Assembly: GCA_002690445.1 (NCBI GenBank)
Contig: NZER01000157.1
Location: 1 to 24,662, forward strand
Length of the DNA stretch: 24,662 nt
Origin: Candidatus Pacearchaeota archaeon
GTDB lineage: Archaea > Nanoarchaeota > Nanoarchaeia > Pacearchaeales > GW2011-AR1
Direction of reading: 5' to 3'
The notes under the pieces are model-generated. The model was not told the DNA's origin. It made no database searches and saw only the letters and a list, made by a program, of their open reading frames with translations. The position numbers were made by a program, and so were the translations under genes. The first letter of the stretch is position 1. Each line of letters begins with the position of its first letter. This document shows, piece by piece, positions 1 through 8,622 of this stretch.

Positions 1-612
1 GCCAGTAGCGTTTAAGTAGGAATGATTAGAAGCTGACCCGCTAGAAGCAGCGTTAAACTTCACGATTACATCTGGATACGCATCACTTGCCACTGTCCCC
101 TTTGGAGGAAGACTGTTCGGCCCCTCAACAAAATCAATGATACGGAGAGGCAGCGTATTCGTTGTTGCTGGGGTGCTGCCATCAAGTGCGTTCTTGGACT
201 TACCGATAGTCGTACTACCGGCTGTCACAACAACGGATGCATTAAGTCCACGATCCGTGGTGTTCAACGCTTCGTCGGACTGCATCTGAAACACGACGAA
301 AGGATCGTCAAGCACATACGCCATCGCATCAGTGGCCGCATTCGATGCAGGCCACCAATTTGAAAACGTCTTCTGGCTGGTCGTCGGGTCCGTGTAGGAG
401 CAACCCAGGAAAATTCCAACTGCGGTCAAAGCAGTAGTACCAGTATCCTTCGCGATAGTACCATCTGCCGCAACCTTTACAAAATCACCATTAGAAATCT
501 GTGTGCCGTAAGTCGTGATAATCGGCAGATTTCTAGTCTTGCTGCTAAATGACCCGGAAGCACTAAGAGTGCCGATGGGCCTAGCCCCGTATGGAGCCGC
601 CGTAGTAGCCAT
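1..612 (-). CDS. Putative capsid-associated virion structural protein (C-terminus cut by window edge)
   Basis: Reverse-strand reading frame with ATG at 612-610, open for 204 codons to the window edge, so the C-terminus is missing. A GAGGT ribosome site lies just upstream. The N-terminus reads MATTAAPYGARPIGTLSASG. The body is rich in Gly, Thr, Ser and Ala, with predicted beta character and no membrane segment. The style (PYGARPIGTL start, then a segment with NWWPASNAATDAMAYVLDDP) resembles small structural proteins I associate with the capsid gene of uncultured marine and freshwater phages. That assignment is family memory, not proof. It follows the scaffold-like gene in transcription order, where capsid or decoration genes normally sit. 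It could be a head decoration protein or a divergent capsid component. Confidence 0.6.
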   Translation of the reverse strand, partial: MATTAAPYGARPIGTLSASGSFSSKTRNLPIITTYGTQISNGDFVKVAADGTIAKDTGTTALTAVGIFLGCSYTDPTTSQKTFSNWWPASNAATDAMAYVLDDPFVVFQMQSDEALNTTDRGLNASVVVTAGSTTIGKSKNALDGSTPATTNTLPLRIIDFVEGPNSLPPKGTVASDAYPDVIVKFNAASSGSASNHSYLNATG

Positions 613-641
613 AATTACCTCTATCTAGTCGTATCGTGGCA

Positions 642-1112
642 TCAGCGACCTTTACCGCCGAATGCTACACGAGTTTTACGGTCGGGCGCAAGAACAGGCA
701 TTCTAGGATCGTTCTCACGCATATAGGCATTATCGACGGCTTGCATCTGTGATTCTGCGTGTTTGGCGTAATACTTCCGCCTCTTATCAACAGTCTCTTC
801 TGCTGCTTTGCAGAGCAAAAGTCCGCCGACCTCAATTCCACCCTTGTTCGACCAATCCGAATTATGATCACTCATAATCTGTAGCTCGGGATGATCTTCG
901 GCACGAACCGGCTCCCATCCTTCACGAAAGCGTTTCGACACATTCGTGTTGTCTGGGTTGCCTACCATAGAAGTTCGTATCCACCGGAACACCCAGCCGT
1001 CTTGCGGATCAGGGTCTGGAAGAATAGATGCGGGTTCCCACGAGGAAGCACTGGCCTCGTTTTCACGAGTATCAACGCTTCTGGGTTCCCTTGGGGTGCG
1101 ATCATCAGACAT
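642..1112 (-). CDS. Conserved phage hypothetical protein of the head module
   Basis: A 156-aa soluble protein of unknown function. The acidic, Arg-containing N-terminus (about residues 1-35) looks disordered. It is followed by an aromatic core with WVFRWIRTSMVGNPDN at about residues 40-55 and RFREGWEPV, then a helical Lys/Arg-rich C-terminal half ending in a basic tail. Its ATG shares one base with the TGA of the upstream scaffold-like gene (TGATG), so translation is probably coupled. It lies between the scaffold-like and virion-protein genes, which suggests a role in head assembly or in the virion. I recognise it as the kind of hypothetical protein found here in marine podovirus-like genomes, but I know no function for it. 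Confidence 0.7.
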   Translation of the reverse strand: MSDDRTPREPRSVDTRENEASASSWEPASILPDPDPQDGWVFRWIRTSMVGNPDNTNVSKRFREGWEPVRAEDHPELQIMSDHNSDWSNKGGIEVGGLLLCKAAEETVDKRRKYYAKHAESQMQAVDNAYMRENDPRMPVLAPDRKTRVAFGGKGR

Positions 1113-2140
1113 CAGGACATCTCCTCTTTCATTTTTTGTCTTGCATACTGCTCGGGTGTTACCCCTATGCGCTTTGCGACCGCCACTTCGCTTGAAGTCA
1201 AAACAAGCTTGCGTGGCGCCGGACCGTTGTTTCTAGATACTGAAGCGACCACAGGGTTGGCCCTGCGGCGAGATGCGGTTTCAACAACAACGGACCCACT
1301 AGACGCCGCTGCGTTGTTACCGAAGTGCGCTGGAAAGACCTCTTCCATACGTTTATTAATTAACTGATAATAGGCTGGGGTGTTCGGGTCAACACCTTCC
1401 TCAGTAATGAGCTTTTCATGTACACCATACGCGAAGCTTGTCATTTCCTTATCAACACCAAACCACGGATTGCTGTCTTGCCATTCCACGGCCATTGCGT
1501 CTGGCTCCGGCACCTCGGGCATAGCTTGCTGTTGCTGGGCCTGCTGCTGTTGAGAGACCGACACCTGCTGTTTCCAGTTATTGATGACATCCTGCGACAC
1601 TCCAGGCGCAGCCGCTTGAGCTAGTTGGGCACTTGTTAAAGATTCCTGCGCGGAGGCAAGCCCATCCGCATCACCAGCTTCATGGGCTTTCTTGAGGTTA
1701 TCCCGTGCGATGGCGAGCGTAGCATCAGCGCCGTGCTTGCTTCTCTCTGTCAAAGCTTGCTGCGATTCTGCGACAAGCTTCAACAGATTCTGGTTTTCCG
1801 CTTGCAAACTCTTCGTATGGTTAATCGCCTCTGCTGATAGTCTTTCAGATGCTTCTTTAGCCCTACGCTCTTGGTGGTATTGCCACTTTAGCTTTTTCAT
1901 GCGCTTGAACGCTTTGAGTCCATAACTCTCGATTTCCTTATCCGTCTCCACATCTTCCTCAATGGACTTCACGCTCTGTTGATCGTCATCTACCTGATCC
2001 TCAAGCGGACGATCATCTACAACCTCAATCTCAATCTGTTCTTCCTGTACAGGAACCGGCGCATCTTCGGGTTCGGTGATCGTGTTTGTCACCCCGAAAA
2101 ACCTATCTTCACTGCTCGTTCGCCCAATTTCGTTGCTCAT
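1112..2140 (-). CDS. Scaffolding-like head assembly protein
   Basis: A 342-aa protein with the make-up of a scaffold. Residues about 1-70 are strongly acidic. A long charged coiled-coil region follows (about 75-180, rich in Glu, Lys, Gln and Ala). Then comes a Gln-rich linker containing QQQQAQQQQAMPEVPEPD, a more ordered segment with SNPWFGVDKEMTSFAYGV, and a basic C-terminal tail with RRRANPVV. Acidic coiled-coil proteins with a small positively charged C-terminal end are typical of phage scaffolds, which bind the inner capsid face and leave before or during packaging. It sits downstream of portal and the GroES-like gene and next to virion genes, which fits. It could instead be an internal virion protein. 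Confidence 0.72.
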   Translation of the reverse strand: MSNEIGRTSSEDRFFGVTNTITEPEDAPVPVQEEQIEIEVVDDRPLEDQVDDDQQSVKSIEEDVETDKEIESYGLKAFKRMKKLKWQYHQERRAKEASERLSAEAINHTKSLQAENQNLLKLVAESQQALTERSKHGADATLAIARDNLKKAHEAGDADGLASAQESLTSAQLAQAAAPGVSQDVINNWKQQVSVSQQQQAQQQQAMPEVPEPDAMAVEWQDSNPWFGVDKEMTSFAYGVHEKLITEEGVDPNTPAYYQLINKRMEEVFPAHFGNNAAASSGSVVVETASRRRANPVVASVSRNNGPAPRKLVLTSSEVAVAKRIGVTPEQYARQKMKEEMS

Positions 2141-2141
2141 G

Positions 2142-2540
2142 TTAAGCCCTCTCCACGCCCCTGGGGTCTTCTACAACCGCCTCGACAGTATCATCGTTAA
2201 TCAAACGGAGTTCTTTGCCGTGAACCTTGATTCTTGTGCCACTAAATGCCCGAAATACGACCCAGTCGCCTACCTGGCAATACGGCCCACTCGGGAACCG
2301 GGCATAATTCGCATAGGCATCAGACCCCATAGACATCACCCAACCCACCACGGTTGAGATAGACTCCTCATGTCGGGAGTCAGACGGTTTTATGATGCCA
2401 CCTTCGGTTTTTTCTTCGACCTCTGGAAGCGCAATTAAAAGCTTATAACCCTTGGGCTCAGGTAATTGGGACGCATAGAATTTCTTTGATTCTGGTATGA
2501 TGTTAGCAATTTCAGGTACATCCGTTGCGAGTGTAGCCAT
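2142..2540 (-). CDS. GroES-like co-chaperonin (Cpn10 family)
   Basis: A 132-aa protein with the Cpn10 beta-barrel pattern. PKGYKLLIALPEVEEKTEGG starts the fold, and IIKPSD begins the mobile-loop region. Next come STVVGWVMSMGSDAY, then CQVGDWVVF and GKELRLINDDTVEAVVED, matching the usual order of valine-glycine strands and the final 'hyyvvn-D-hhavh' strand. Phage versions such as T4 gp31 replace GroES so that host GroEL can fold the capsid protein. The gene lies between portal and scaffold-like genes, one base from the scaffold start, so it is expressed with the head proteins. The 30-residue N-terminal extension is longer than in bacterial GroES (about 95 aa). I infer a role in folding this phage's capsid protein. 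Confidence 0.85.
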   Translation of the reverse strand: MATLATDVPEIANIIPESKKFYASQLPEPKGYKLLIALPEVEEKTEGGIIKPSDSRHEESISTVVGWVMSMGSDAYANYARFPSGPYCQVGDWVVFRAFSGTRIKVHGKELRLINDDTVEAVVEDPRGVERA

Positions 2541-2583
2541 GTCAGCCTCTCGTTAAATTTGCGCTCCCAAGGAGCGGTGGGAC

Positions 2584-2772
2584 TTAAAACTCGTCGAGCC
2601 TCTTTTCCAACTCTACAATCTCACTATAAACCCATTCACAGCCCTCTATCTTTCCACACGTTCTCCGATATTCCTCCATATTTGAGACAGCACCGCTTGC
2701 TAGATGATCCGACAGGACGCTCACTTCGTCATTAATCTTTTTTCTGAGCAATGCCAGGATATTATCACTCAT
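2584..2772 (-). CDS. Small helical protein between portal and co-chaperonin genes
   Basis: A 62-aa, almost fully helical protein (MSDNILALLRKKINDEVSVL start, IVELEKRLDEF end) with heptad-like spacing of hydrophobic residues. Its ATG lies inside the end of the portal gene (8-nt overlap), so translation is probably coupled to portal. No function is known to me. Similar short helical products are common next to portal genes in podovirus-like genomes. It could be an assembly cofactor or an adaptor. Confidence 0.7.
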   Translation of the reverse strand: MSDNILALLRKKINDEVSVLSDHLASGAVSNMEEYRRTCGKIEGCEWVYSEIVELEKRLDEF

Positions 2773-5257
2773 CCTTCTGATCCTTCGCCATCTCCCTACC
2801 GATCTTGATGCCCTCTAACTCTTGTGACGCCTCAAACTTCTGGTCGTCCTGTTCAGCCTTGAGCTTGAGTGCCGCCTCTTCAAGCGACAACTCAGCGATA
2901 TCTATCTGATGCTTCCTCTCAAGCTTCTCTCTTTCAAGTGCGAGTTCAGCCGCGTCCCGCTGTGATCCGACCGCAATCTTCTGCTGGTCAATCTGCTGCT
3001 TCGCCGCATCGGCCTGCTGCTTGCGCTGAACGTCCATCTCACGGATTCCAAGCTCGCGCTCGCGCTGCTGAACAATCGGGTCTTGCTGTTGTTCAGCGTT
3101 CTGGGCGGCCTGCTGCTGTTGTTGTTTCTTGCCCAGCATCTGATCGGCGGCGTCCGCCACCAACGTGCTCAGGCGCTTCTCAACATCCTCGGGCAGCGGC
3201 TCATCTATCGGCGGCAATTCGATGCCAAGCTCCTGTTCAATCTGCGAACGGAAGATAAACGCCAGATGTTCGCGCACATGGGAGTCGAGCGCACCGTTGA
3301 TCGCGGCACCAGCAGGGCTGTTCTGCATCTCCTGGCCGATCTGCGGGTCATTCTTCAGTGCCATATGAACACGCATATGGGCCTCGTGATCTTGATACTG
3401 ATAGACCTTGACAGGTGCCTGCGTGAGGATGTCCTGATTCTCGGTAACCGGATCTTTCGGCGGAATGTCGTCAGGCTGTGGGACGATCTTTGACGCATTC
3501 GATATACCGATCAGTTCCATCATCTGGCGGTGCAACAACGGCAGATCGTACAGGTTAGGCGCTTGCGCGGCCAACTGTAGTGCTGCCTGATACTGCATAA
3601 TCCGCTGTGCCATCGTAGAAGCGTTCGGGTCCGATACCGGAACCACGTCTACCCGATCATCAAAATCCTCTGCCTTGATATCCTCCCCGGCGTCCGTCTC
3701 GTATGGATAGCTCGGATCGGTATACTCGTGGATGATCGCGGCCAATATCTTGAATTCTTGCTTGAGACTCGCATGAATCCGCGCTTGAATCGCTGACTGC
3801 ACCTTCATTGTCCGCTCTATGATGGCAAGCGTGGTGCCAACGGGAGCGTTTTGGTTCATATCACCTACTTTGAGGTCCGCCATGGAAGCGAAGCGCCTAC
3901 CCTCTTCCACGATATTACCCAGTAACTGGTAAAGGACCGAAGAAGGTTCTTTATAAGGAAGGAAGGTGATATTGTCTTTAATAACGCCGCCCGGAACATC
4001 GACGTCCCTGAACTCTCCGGGCATGATCGGCGTGTCGTCGCCTTTGATTCTGAGTCCACGAGTCTTGAGTCCTCCAGGCAAATTGGAAAGTGTGCCCGCA
4101 TCGACCAACTGTCGCAACAAGCTGGTAGCGGATTTGGCTAAACCACCGATCATGTGGATCAGGCCAAGATTGTAGAAGCCTATGCCAGGCACATACCCGT
4201 AATGCACAAAATGCTGTTTCTTCGTTTTCTTGTCGTCGTCCTCTAGCCAGTTCCTATAAATAGACAGGATAGTGGCGCTGGCCTTGTCGATGGTGATGAC
4301 ATAAGGAAGCGCCACGCCATCCGGGTCTTCAAAGCCCGGAAGGTCGAGATCGACGTGCATCTCCAGGAGCTGATGCCGCTCGTCGCTTTCGTAGGAGGGA
4401 CTGACACCACCGATATCGTTATACTTTTTCGTGATCGGATTTTCTTCGATATGCGATGTCGTCAACTCCACATCACGATAGAAGCCGCTGACCTGAAGCT
4501 TCTTCACCTGATTCGTGCTTCGCGCCATCACATGGGTATAGCGTTCCGCCTGTCCCAAGTCCGCCTCGTTATACGCTACGACAAAATCTTCGGCTGGCAC
4601 AAACATCGAAGTCGGTCTGCCCAGCGACGGATCGAAATAGATCTTGCGGAACGCGGACCCGGCGAGCGGCAAGCTGAACAGCAGCTTCTCGGTTTCTGAG
4701 CGATACTCGGTCATCACCTCCAGAAGCTGATAATTCATGTAATCCTGAACACGCTTCGCTTGTTGCTCGCGCTCCAGGCTCGCTACCCCCCATATATGGG
4801 TTTTGACCGGACCCTTAGCAGGGATGATTTCCTGAATAGTCTCGCTCTGGAAGCGCACCACTGCCTCGGACAACATAGGATGAAAAACGCCGCAGGCTCC
4901 GGCCCACGGCGTAGTACGATCTTCGATCTCCAGCCCTAAATTATCGAGTCCTTCCTTATACGTCTCTTCCCAGTCGCTTCTACTACTTTTGTCTGCGCTG
5001 AACTTGCCGATCAGATCAACGGCAATCGTTCGCAATTCGTTGTCGCTGACAGCCTCTGCAAGGTTAGAGGAGAACTCCGTCTCTATGTTGTCCAAATCGG
5101 ACAGCGGATCGAAATCGATCTCGACTCCACCATCTTCCAGTTCGGTGACCAGAGTTTCGCCGGGAGCCTCTTCCTCCTCGACAACGACGAATCCTTCTGG
5201 CCCCACATCGAAATCATCCTGATTGAATAATCCTTCCAGAGACTTATCTATCGCCAT
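2765..5257 (-). CDS. Portal (head-tail connector) protein
   Basis: An 830-aa protein, the largest in the window, expected to form the dodecameric ring through which DNA enters and leaves the capsid. Portal-like features include an N-terminal segment with SRSDWEETYKEGLDNLG, the stretch TPWAGACGVFHPMLSEAVVR, KAKGPVKT-like wing residues, and a stem/crown region with GIGFYNLGLIHMIGGLAKS. The last 180 residues are helical and Gln/Glu-rich (for example GKKQQQQQAAQNAEQQQDP), a long coiled-coil tail that makes this a large portal. It directly follows the Cys-rich ORF and TerL, the usual order terminase-portal-scaffold. The start at 5257 overlaps the upstream ORF by 14 nt. Confidence 0.88.
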   Translation of the reverse strand: MAIDKSLEGLFNQDDFDVGPEGFVVVEEEEAPGETLVTELEDGGVEIDFDPLSDLDNIETEFSSNLAEAVSDNELRTIAVDLIGKFSADKSSRSDWEETYKEGLDNLGLEIEDRTTPWAGACGVFHPMLSEAVVRFQSETIQEIIPAKGPVKTHIWGVASLEREQQAKRVQDYMNYQLLEVMTEYRSETEKLLFSLPLAGSAFRKIYFDPSLGRPTSMFVPAEDFVVAYNEADLGQAERYTHVMARSTNQVKKLQVSGFYRDVELTTSHIEENPITKKYNDIGGVSPSYESDERHQLLEMHVDLDLPGFEDPDGVALPYVITIDKASATILSIYRNWLEDDDKKTKKQHFVHYGYVPGIGFYNLGLIHMIGGLAKSATSLLRQLVDAGTLSNLPGGLKTRGLRIKGDDTPIMPGEFRDVDVPGGVIKDNITFLPYKEPSSVLYQLLGNIVEEGRRFASMADLKVGDMNQNAPVGTTLAIIERTMKVQSAIQARIHASLKQEFKILAAIIHEYTDPSYPYETDAGEDIKAEDFDDRVDVVPVSDPNASTMAQRIMQYQAALQLAAQAPNLYDLPLLHRQMMELIGISNASKIVPQPDDIPPKDPVTENQDILTQAPVKVYQYQDHEAHMRVHMALKNDPQIGQEMQNSPAGAAINGALDSHVREHLAFIFRSQIEQELGIELPPIDEPLPEDVEKRLSTLVADAADQMLGKKQQQQQAAQNAEQQQDPIVQQRERELGIREMDVQRKQQADAAKQQIDQQKIAVGSQRDAAELALEREKLERKHQIDIAELSLEEAALKLKAEQDDQKFEASQELEGIKIGREMAKDQKDE

Positions 5258-5738
5258 AACATATATCCGCTTTCACAGGGTTTTCGCAGCCGAGACAAGT
5301 CGGGGGATATCCCGCGTATCGGGCACTATCTCTGAAACTGAAGCGTTTCTCGTTTAGTTTCACTTGACACCCAGGGCATAGCGAATCCACAAACTCCCTA
5401 CGATTTTTCTGCTGCAACACATGGTATCGTTCCCAGCGATCATAGGATTTATCCGCCAGCTTCATCCACTCTGCGTATGATATAGAACCATCAGCACTAG
5501 AAATTGTGTCGAGAGCAAGCAGTATTACCTTCTGAGCACAAGCGTGGCTACACACGACAATATTCACAGACCCCACCCACAGACCACCGACATCTGTCTG
5601 CTCACCACACAAATTACACTCAGGAATCTCGCCCGCAGCCCCTGTGATGTCGTGCTGTAGATAGCTAATAGTAATCCGCCTTACGGTTAGGCACCAATTC
5701 ACCCCACGGCTCGTCGCTACCCAAGCCAATGAAACCAC
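5244..5738 (-). CDS. Cys-rich zinc-finger-like protein of unknown function; start uncertain
   Basis: Reading frame between TerL and portal. The informative part has four Cys-containing knuckles: CNLCG and CSHAC in the first half, CPGC and CLGC near the end. This pattern fits one or two structural zinc sites. The longest frame begins at a GTG (5738) inside the last 74 bases of TerL. The first 30 residues it adds look unlike protein, so translation may really begin near or just after the TerL stop at 5665 with a non-ATG codon. The end overlaps the portal start. Such small zinc proteins in packaging blocks are sometimes HNH remnants, but I see no HNH His/Asn residues. Function unknown. Confidence 0.55.
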   Translation of the reverse strand: MVSLAWVATSRGVNWCLTVRRITISYLQHDITGAAGEIPECNLCGEQTDVGGLWVGSVNIVVCSHACAQKVILLALDTISSADGSISYAEWMKLADKSYDRWERYHVLQQKNRREFVDSLCPGCQVKLNEKRFSFRDSARYAGYPPTCLGCENPVKADICYGDR

Positions 5739-7152
5739 CTTGTCTAAATCTTAGCAATGCCTGAGTCGATGAATCGACCAAGTCGTCATGGTCGCCAGTC
5801 GGGAAAGCAGCAAACTGCTCTATCACTTCTTCTGCCCACCTTTTCTTTGGTGCCCAGACATTACCGCTACTGAACAAATCCGATACAGCGTTGACTCTGG
5901 CTACCTTATCGCGACCCCTGCTCGGTGTATACTCCGCGACCGGGATGCCCATGCGGCGAAGCTCGAAAATGAGTGGGGTGCCCGCAGCCTTGGCCTCCAC
6001 GATAAACGCATCAGGCTCGTATTCCTTGTACATATCAAAAGCGCGTTTCTTCAAATCAGGAAATTCCAACCGCTCCTGTAGGGCATCCAACAGGATGATG
6101 TTCGCTTCCTTGTCCTCATTATAGAACACACCCCAGGTCGTACACGCACTGTAATCCGCTGTTTCTTTAGCCAGAAACGCCGTGTCCCACGACTGAATCA
6201 CAAACTCGCATTCAGGTGGATCACCCTTCGTCCACTCCTTCCACCATTCGCGCTTGATGATCGCGGACTCTTCGGAAGTAGGGTCTTGCTGATACTGCGT
6301 ACTCCACTTCGATATCGGAAGTTCTGCTTTTAATACTTCCAACTGTTCTTTCGGCCAGAATCCGGGCCACAACGGATTGCCGCTAGGCAGAATCGCGGGT
6401 AGTTCGATGATCTCCCATTCGTCGGCACCACCCCTCTCCACAGATGCCTTGACGATCTGACCCGTCAAATCCTTCTTCGACCAGCGGGTCATCACCACGC
6501 AAATAGCGCCACCAGGCTGCAACCGCTGGCGCGGACCAGACGTGTACCACTCATACGTCTTGTCGTATACGGACGGATCGTTCATTGCGGCCTCTTGCTC
6601 CGAATGAGGATCATCCACAATAAGAATATCTGCGCCCTTACCCGTTACCGCACCACCTACGCCGATAGCAAAGTAATCACCCTGCTGGCTGGTGTTCCAA
6701 CGACCGGCTGCCTTGGAGTCGGCACTCAACGATACGTTCGGGAAAATTTTGCCGTAGTCGGGAGAGCCGACCAAATTACGAACCTTGCGCCCGAAACCGA
6801 CCGCCAACTCTGCGGTGTGCGATGTCTGGATCACCTTTCTGTCGGGATATCTGCCCAAATACCACGCTGGAAACAAATGCGAGGCGAACTCTGACTTGGT
6901 GTGGCGCGGCGGCATATTGATGATCAGACGCTTTAGCTCGCCTTCCGCTATCCGATTGAACGCATCTGCCATGACACGATGATGGTCGCCCTCTATGAAC
7001 GCAGGCCAAACACGCCGCACAAACACGAGAAAATCAGACTGGGCAGCCTCACGCTCCCTCGCATCACCCAACTCCTCCAAAAGATCCAAGATCTCTTTCT
7101 GTTGGTCGAGCGGGAGAACGCCTACCTGACTAGAAATGACGGCTAGATCCAT
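5665..7152 (-). CDS. terL: Terminase large subunit (packaging ATPase and nuclease)
   Basis: A 495-aa motor that pumps DNA into the prohead and cuts concatemers. The ATPase half has a variant Walker A (NMPPRHTKSE, residues about 79-88; many relatives have PPRHGKSE, here Thr replaces Gly), Walker B ILIVDDPH (about 176-183) and the coupling-type motif VVMTRWSKKDL. The RNase H-like nuclease half has SWDTA (Asp323), IVEAKAAG (Glu386) and HDDLVDS (Asp457/Asp460), giving the acidic cluster for two metals. ATG at 7152 has a GGAG about 15 nt upstream. The small subunit is not next to it but about 4 kb away, at 11142-11615. Confidence 0.95.
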   Translation of the reverse strand: MDLAVISSQVGVLPLDQQKEILDLLEELGDAREREAAQSDFLVFVRRVWPAFIEGDHHRVMADAFNRIAEGELKRLIINMPPRHTKSEFASHLFPAWYLGRYPDRKVIQTSHTAELAVGFGRKVRNLVGSPDYGKIFPNVSLSADSKAAGRWNTSQQGDYFAIGVGGAVTGKGADILIVDDPHSEQEAAMNDPSVYDKTYEWYTSGPRQRLQPGGAICVVMTRWSKKDLTGQIVKASVERGGADEWEIIELPAILPSGNPLWPGFWPKEQLEVLKAELPISKWSTQYQQDPTSEESAIIKREWWKEWTKGDPPECEFVIQSWDTAFLAKETADYSACTTWGVFYNEDKEANIILLDALQERLEFPDLKKRAFDMYKEYEPDAFIVEAKAAGTPLIFELRRMGIPVAEYTPSRGRDKVARVNAVSDLFSSGNVWAPKKRWAEEVIEQFAAFPTGDHDDLVDSSTQALLRFRQGGFIGLGSDEPWGELVPNRKADYY

Positions 7153-7182
7153 ATCAACGAGACCGCTCCGGGTATCCTATAA

Positions 7183-7806
7183 TCAAACAAGTTTCCCAAG
7201 ACCATCTGCAAGCTTGTGGAGTGCGGCAACGGTATGCGTGATCACGGGCGGTGCCTTATCGGAAATGCCCAGCGTCAATCCCTGGGTCAAACCCTTGGCG
7301 AACACTTTGTCATCCGCTGTTGGCTTGCCTAGATCCTCGACGGTCTTCGGGTTGATGACCAAATCGGTGCCAAACGCCACATGGGGGATAACGCCGCAGG
7401 TAGAGAACTTAACATGGATATTGCCATCCTTGTCATACCAAACACCTGCGTCCACGCTCGCTCCTTCACCCGGCCCACCTTCCGGTCCAGCCCATACCGT
7501 CGCTTGATTACCATCCGGGTTGATATAATGCCACTTCATTACGTCCGACACAGTGACGCCGATATGGGCGCTCACCCTGATCTCCATACCCCTACCATCA
7601 TGTGAGTCCACGGAAGCAGCCACACCCTGCTCCTCGTTCACAGTCTCCACGTCACAAATATGATCGAAATTCCACTTATCAGTGCGCGACCATTTATCTC
7701 CTATTTCCTTCTTGAAATAAAAATTACCGCTCTTGTCCGCGTAAAATACGTCCGCATCAGAACTGTTGCTGACGTAATAACCCGAAGGAACTTCTTGGCC
7801 TACCAC
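7183..7806 (-). CDS. Hypothetical protein upstream of terL
   Basis: A 207-aa protein with no relative that I recognise. The start is GTG at 7806, preceded by an unusually strong AGGAGGAGG ribosome site six bases away, which settles the start despite the non-ATG codon. The sequence is beta-rich and Gly/Asp-rich (GYYVSNSSDADVFYADKSGN; NPDGNQATVWAGPEGGPGEG) and ends in a helix, THTVAALHKLADGLGKLV. There is no signal peptide or membrane segment. It lies between the small conserved gene and terL in the late block, so a virion or packaging role is possible, but that rests only on position. Confidence 0.7.
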   Translation of the reverse strand: MVGQEVPSGYYVSNSSDADVFYADKSGNFYFKKEIGDKWSRTDKWNFDHICDVETVNEEQGVAASVDSHDGRGMEIRVSAHIGVTVSDVMKWHYINPDGNQATVWAGPEGGPGEGASVDAGVWYDKDGNIHVKFSTCGVIPHVAFGTDLVINPKTVEDLGKPTADDKVFAKGLTQGLTLGISDKAPPVITHTVAALHKLADGLGKLV

Positions 7807-7818
7807 GTTGCCCTCCTC

Positions 7819-8115
7819 CTATACGGCATCAGGTAACCTAATCAGAAATCCCGGCGTCTTGTCGCCAACCCACGCCCCTAACTGATTGAATTCGTAAAAT
7901 TCGTTTGCTCCCTCATAACCATCGCAGCCGTCTTCCACAAGCTTGTTGATAACTTTCTCTTTGTCGTACAAAACTATTGGCTCCATACCAAACCGCTCCA
8001 GAACACCGATTACGCAATCGTCATAGCCGTCCATCACCAAGGCATCCTCGACGCCGATATCCAGCAGTCGATCCGCTAATAACGCTCTGGCTGTTTTATC
8101 GCTCATCTGGATCAT
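7819..8115 (-). CDS. Conserved small phage protein, function unknown
   Basis: The first gene of the leftward head block, about 98 aa from ATG at 8115 (GAAGG ribosome site 9-11 nt upstream). A longer frame to a TTG at 8157 exists but lacks a good ribosome site. Conserved-looking blocks are YDDCVIGVLERFGMEPIVLY, DKEKVINKLVEDG and FNQLGAWVGDKTPGFL. I recognise this pattern from hypothetical proteins of many phages and plasmids, but no function is known to me. It is acidic and soluble. Being first, it should report the promoter of the whole block, yet no convincing sigma70 promoter is visible upstream. Confidence 0.78.
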   Translation of the reverse strand: MIQMSDKTARALLADRLLDIGVEDALVMDGYDDCVIGVLERFGMEPIVLYDKEKVINKLVEDGCDGYEGANEFYEFNQLGAWVGDKTPGFLIRLPDAV

Positions 8116-8304
8116 GGCTTCGCAACCTTCGTCCACTCTAGGGGCACCTTCTCGCAATAGCGAAAGCGTTCTTTGGTCGTTTAAGACGGCCCATAGTTGT
8201 TCGCGGGTCTATCAGGCCATCCCCCTAGATTAGCTGACCCCTGTCAAAAGCCGCACCTATCATAATCCCCTAACCTAACAACTTGGTTCACCATGGTAAA
8301 GCCG

Positions 8305-8323
8305 AAATTTTTGCAAAAAATTT
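8305..8323. other. AT-rich inverted repeat (hairpin)
   Basis: AAATTTTT (8305-8312) pairs perfectly with AAAAATTT (8316-8323) around a 3-base loop, followed by TT and five G. It has no GC clamp, so it is not a standard terminator. It could be an easily melted element or a protein-binding palindrome in the divergent region. Confidence 0.5.
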
Positions 8324-8484
8324 TTGGGGGCAAAGAACAATACTCATATTAAAAACAGAAGGGTCGAAAATTAGCCGGTATCTTGAGCAAAAGCCTGTTT
8401 ATGGTTGGCCGCCCGCGCCAGCGCGTGAGCCGTTGCCCCCACCCCACTGGGGTCCGACGCTCCCGCGTTTAAATCACCTTTGCA

Positions 8485-8550
8485 CCCGCACCCGCACCCG
8501 CACCCGCGACCACAGACGCCAGACCCGCACCCAGACCCGCACCCAGACCC
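8485..8550 (-). repeat. Hexamer-like GGG tract with G-quadruplex potential on the minus strand
   Basis: On the plus strand, four CCC runs spaced by GCA (8485-8505) are followed after 18 bases by five CCC runs spaced alternately by GCA and AGA (8524-8550). Read on the minus strand this is nine GGG runs with three-base loops (TGC or TCT), enough for two intramolecular G-quadruplexes. It lies in the gene-free divergent region, not in a credible gene. Confidence 0.8.
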
Positions 8551-8622
8551 AGACGAGTGGCGAAGGTCCAGGGTTCAGAGCCCAGCAACTGAGTCCATTT
8601 CCATACTCATCGCCTTTGCCCC

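Noticed and set aside
2869..3493. Plus-strand ORFs opposite the portal gene
   Set aside because: They are antisense shadows of the Gln/Ala-rich portal tail, with no ribosome sites.
8219..8247. Sigma70 promoter for the leftward head block
   Set aside because: A TTGACA on the minus strand at 8247-8242 has no TAnnnT at 16-18 bp (GGGGAT there). Late genes may use another factor.
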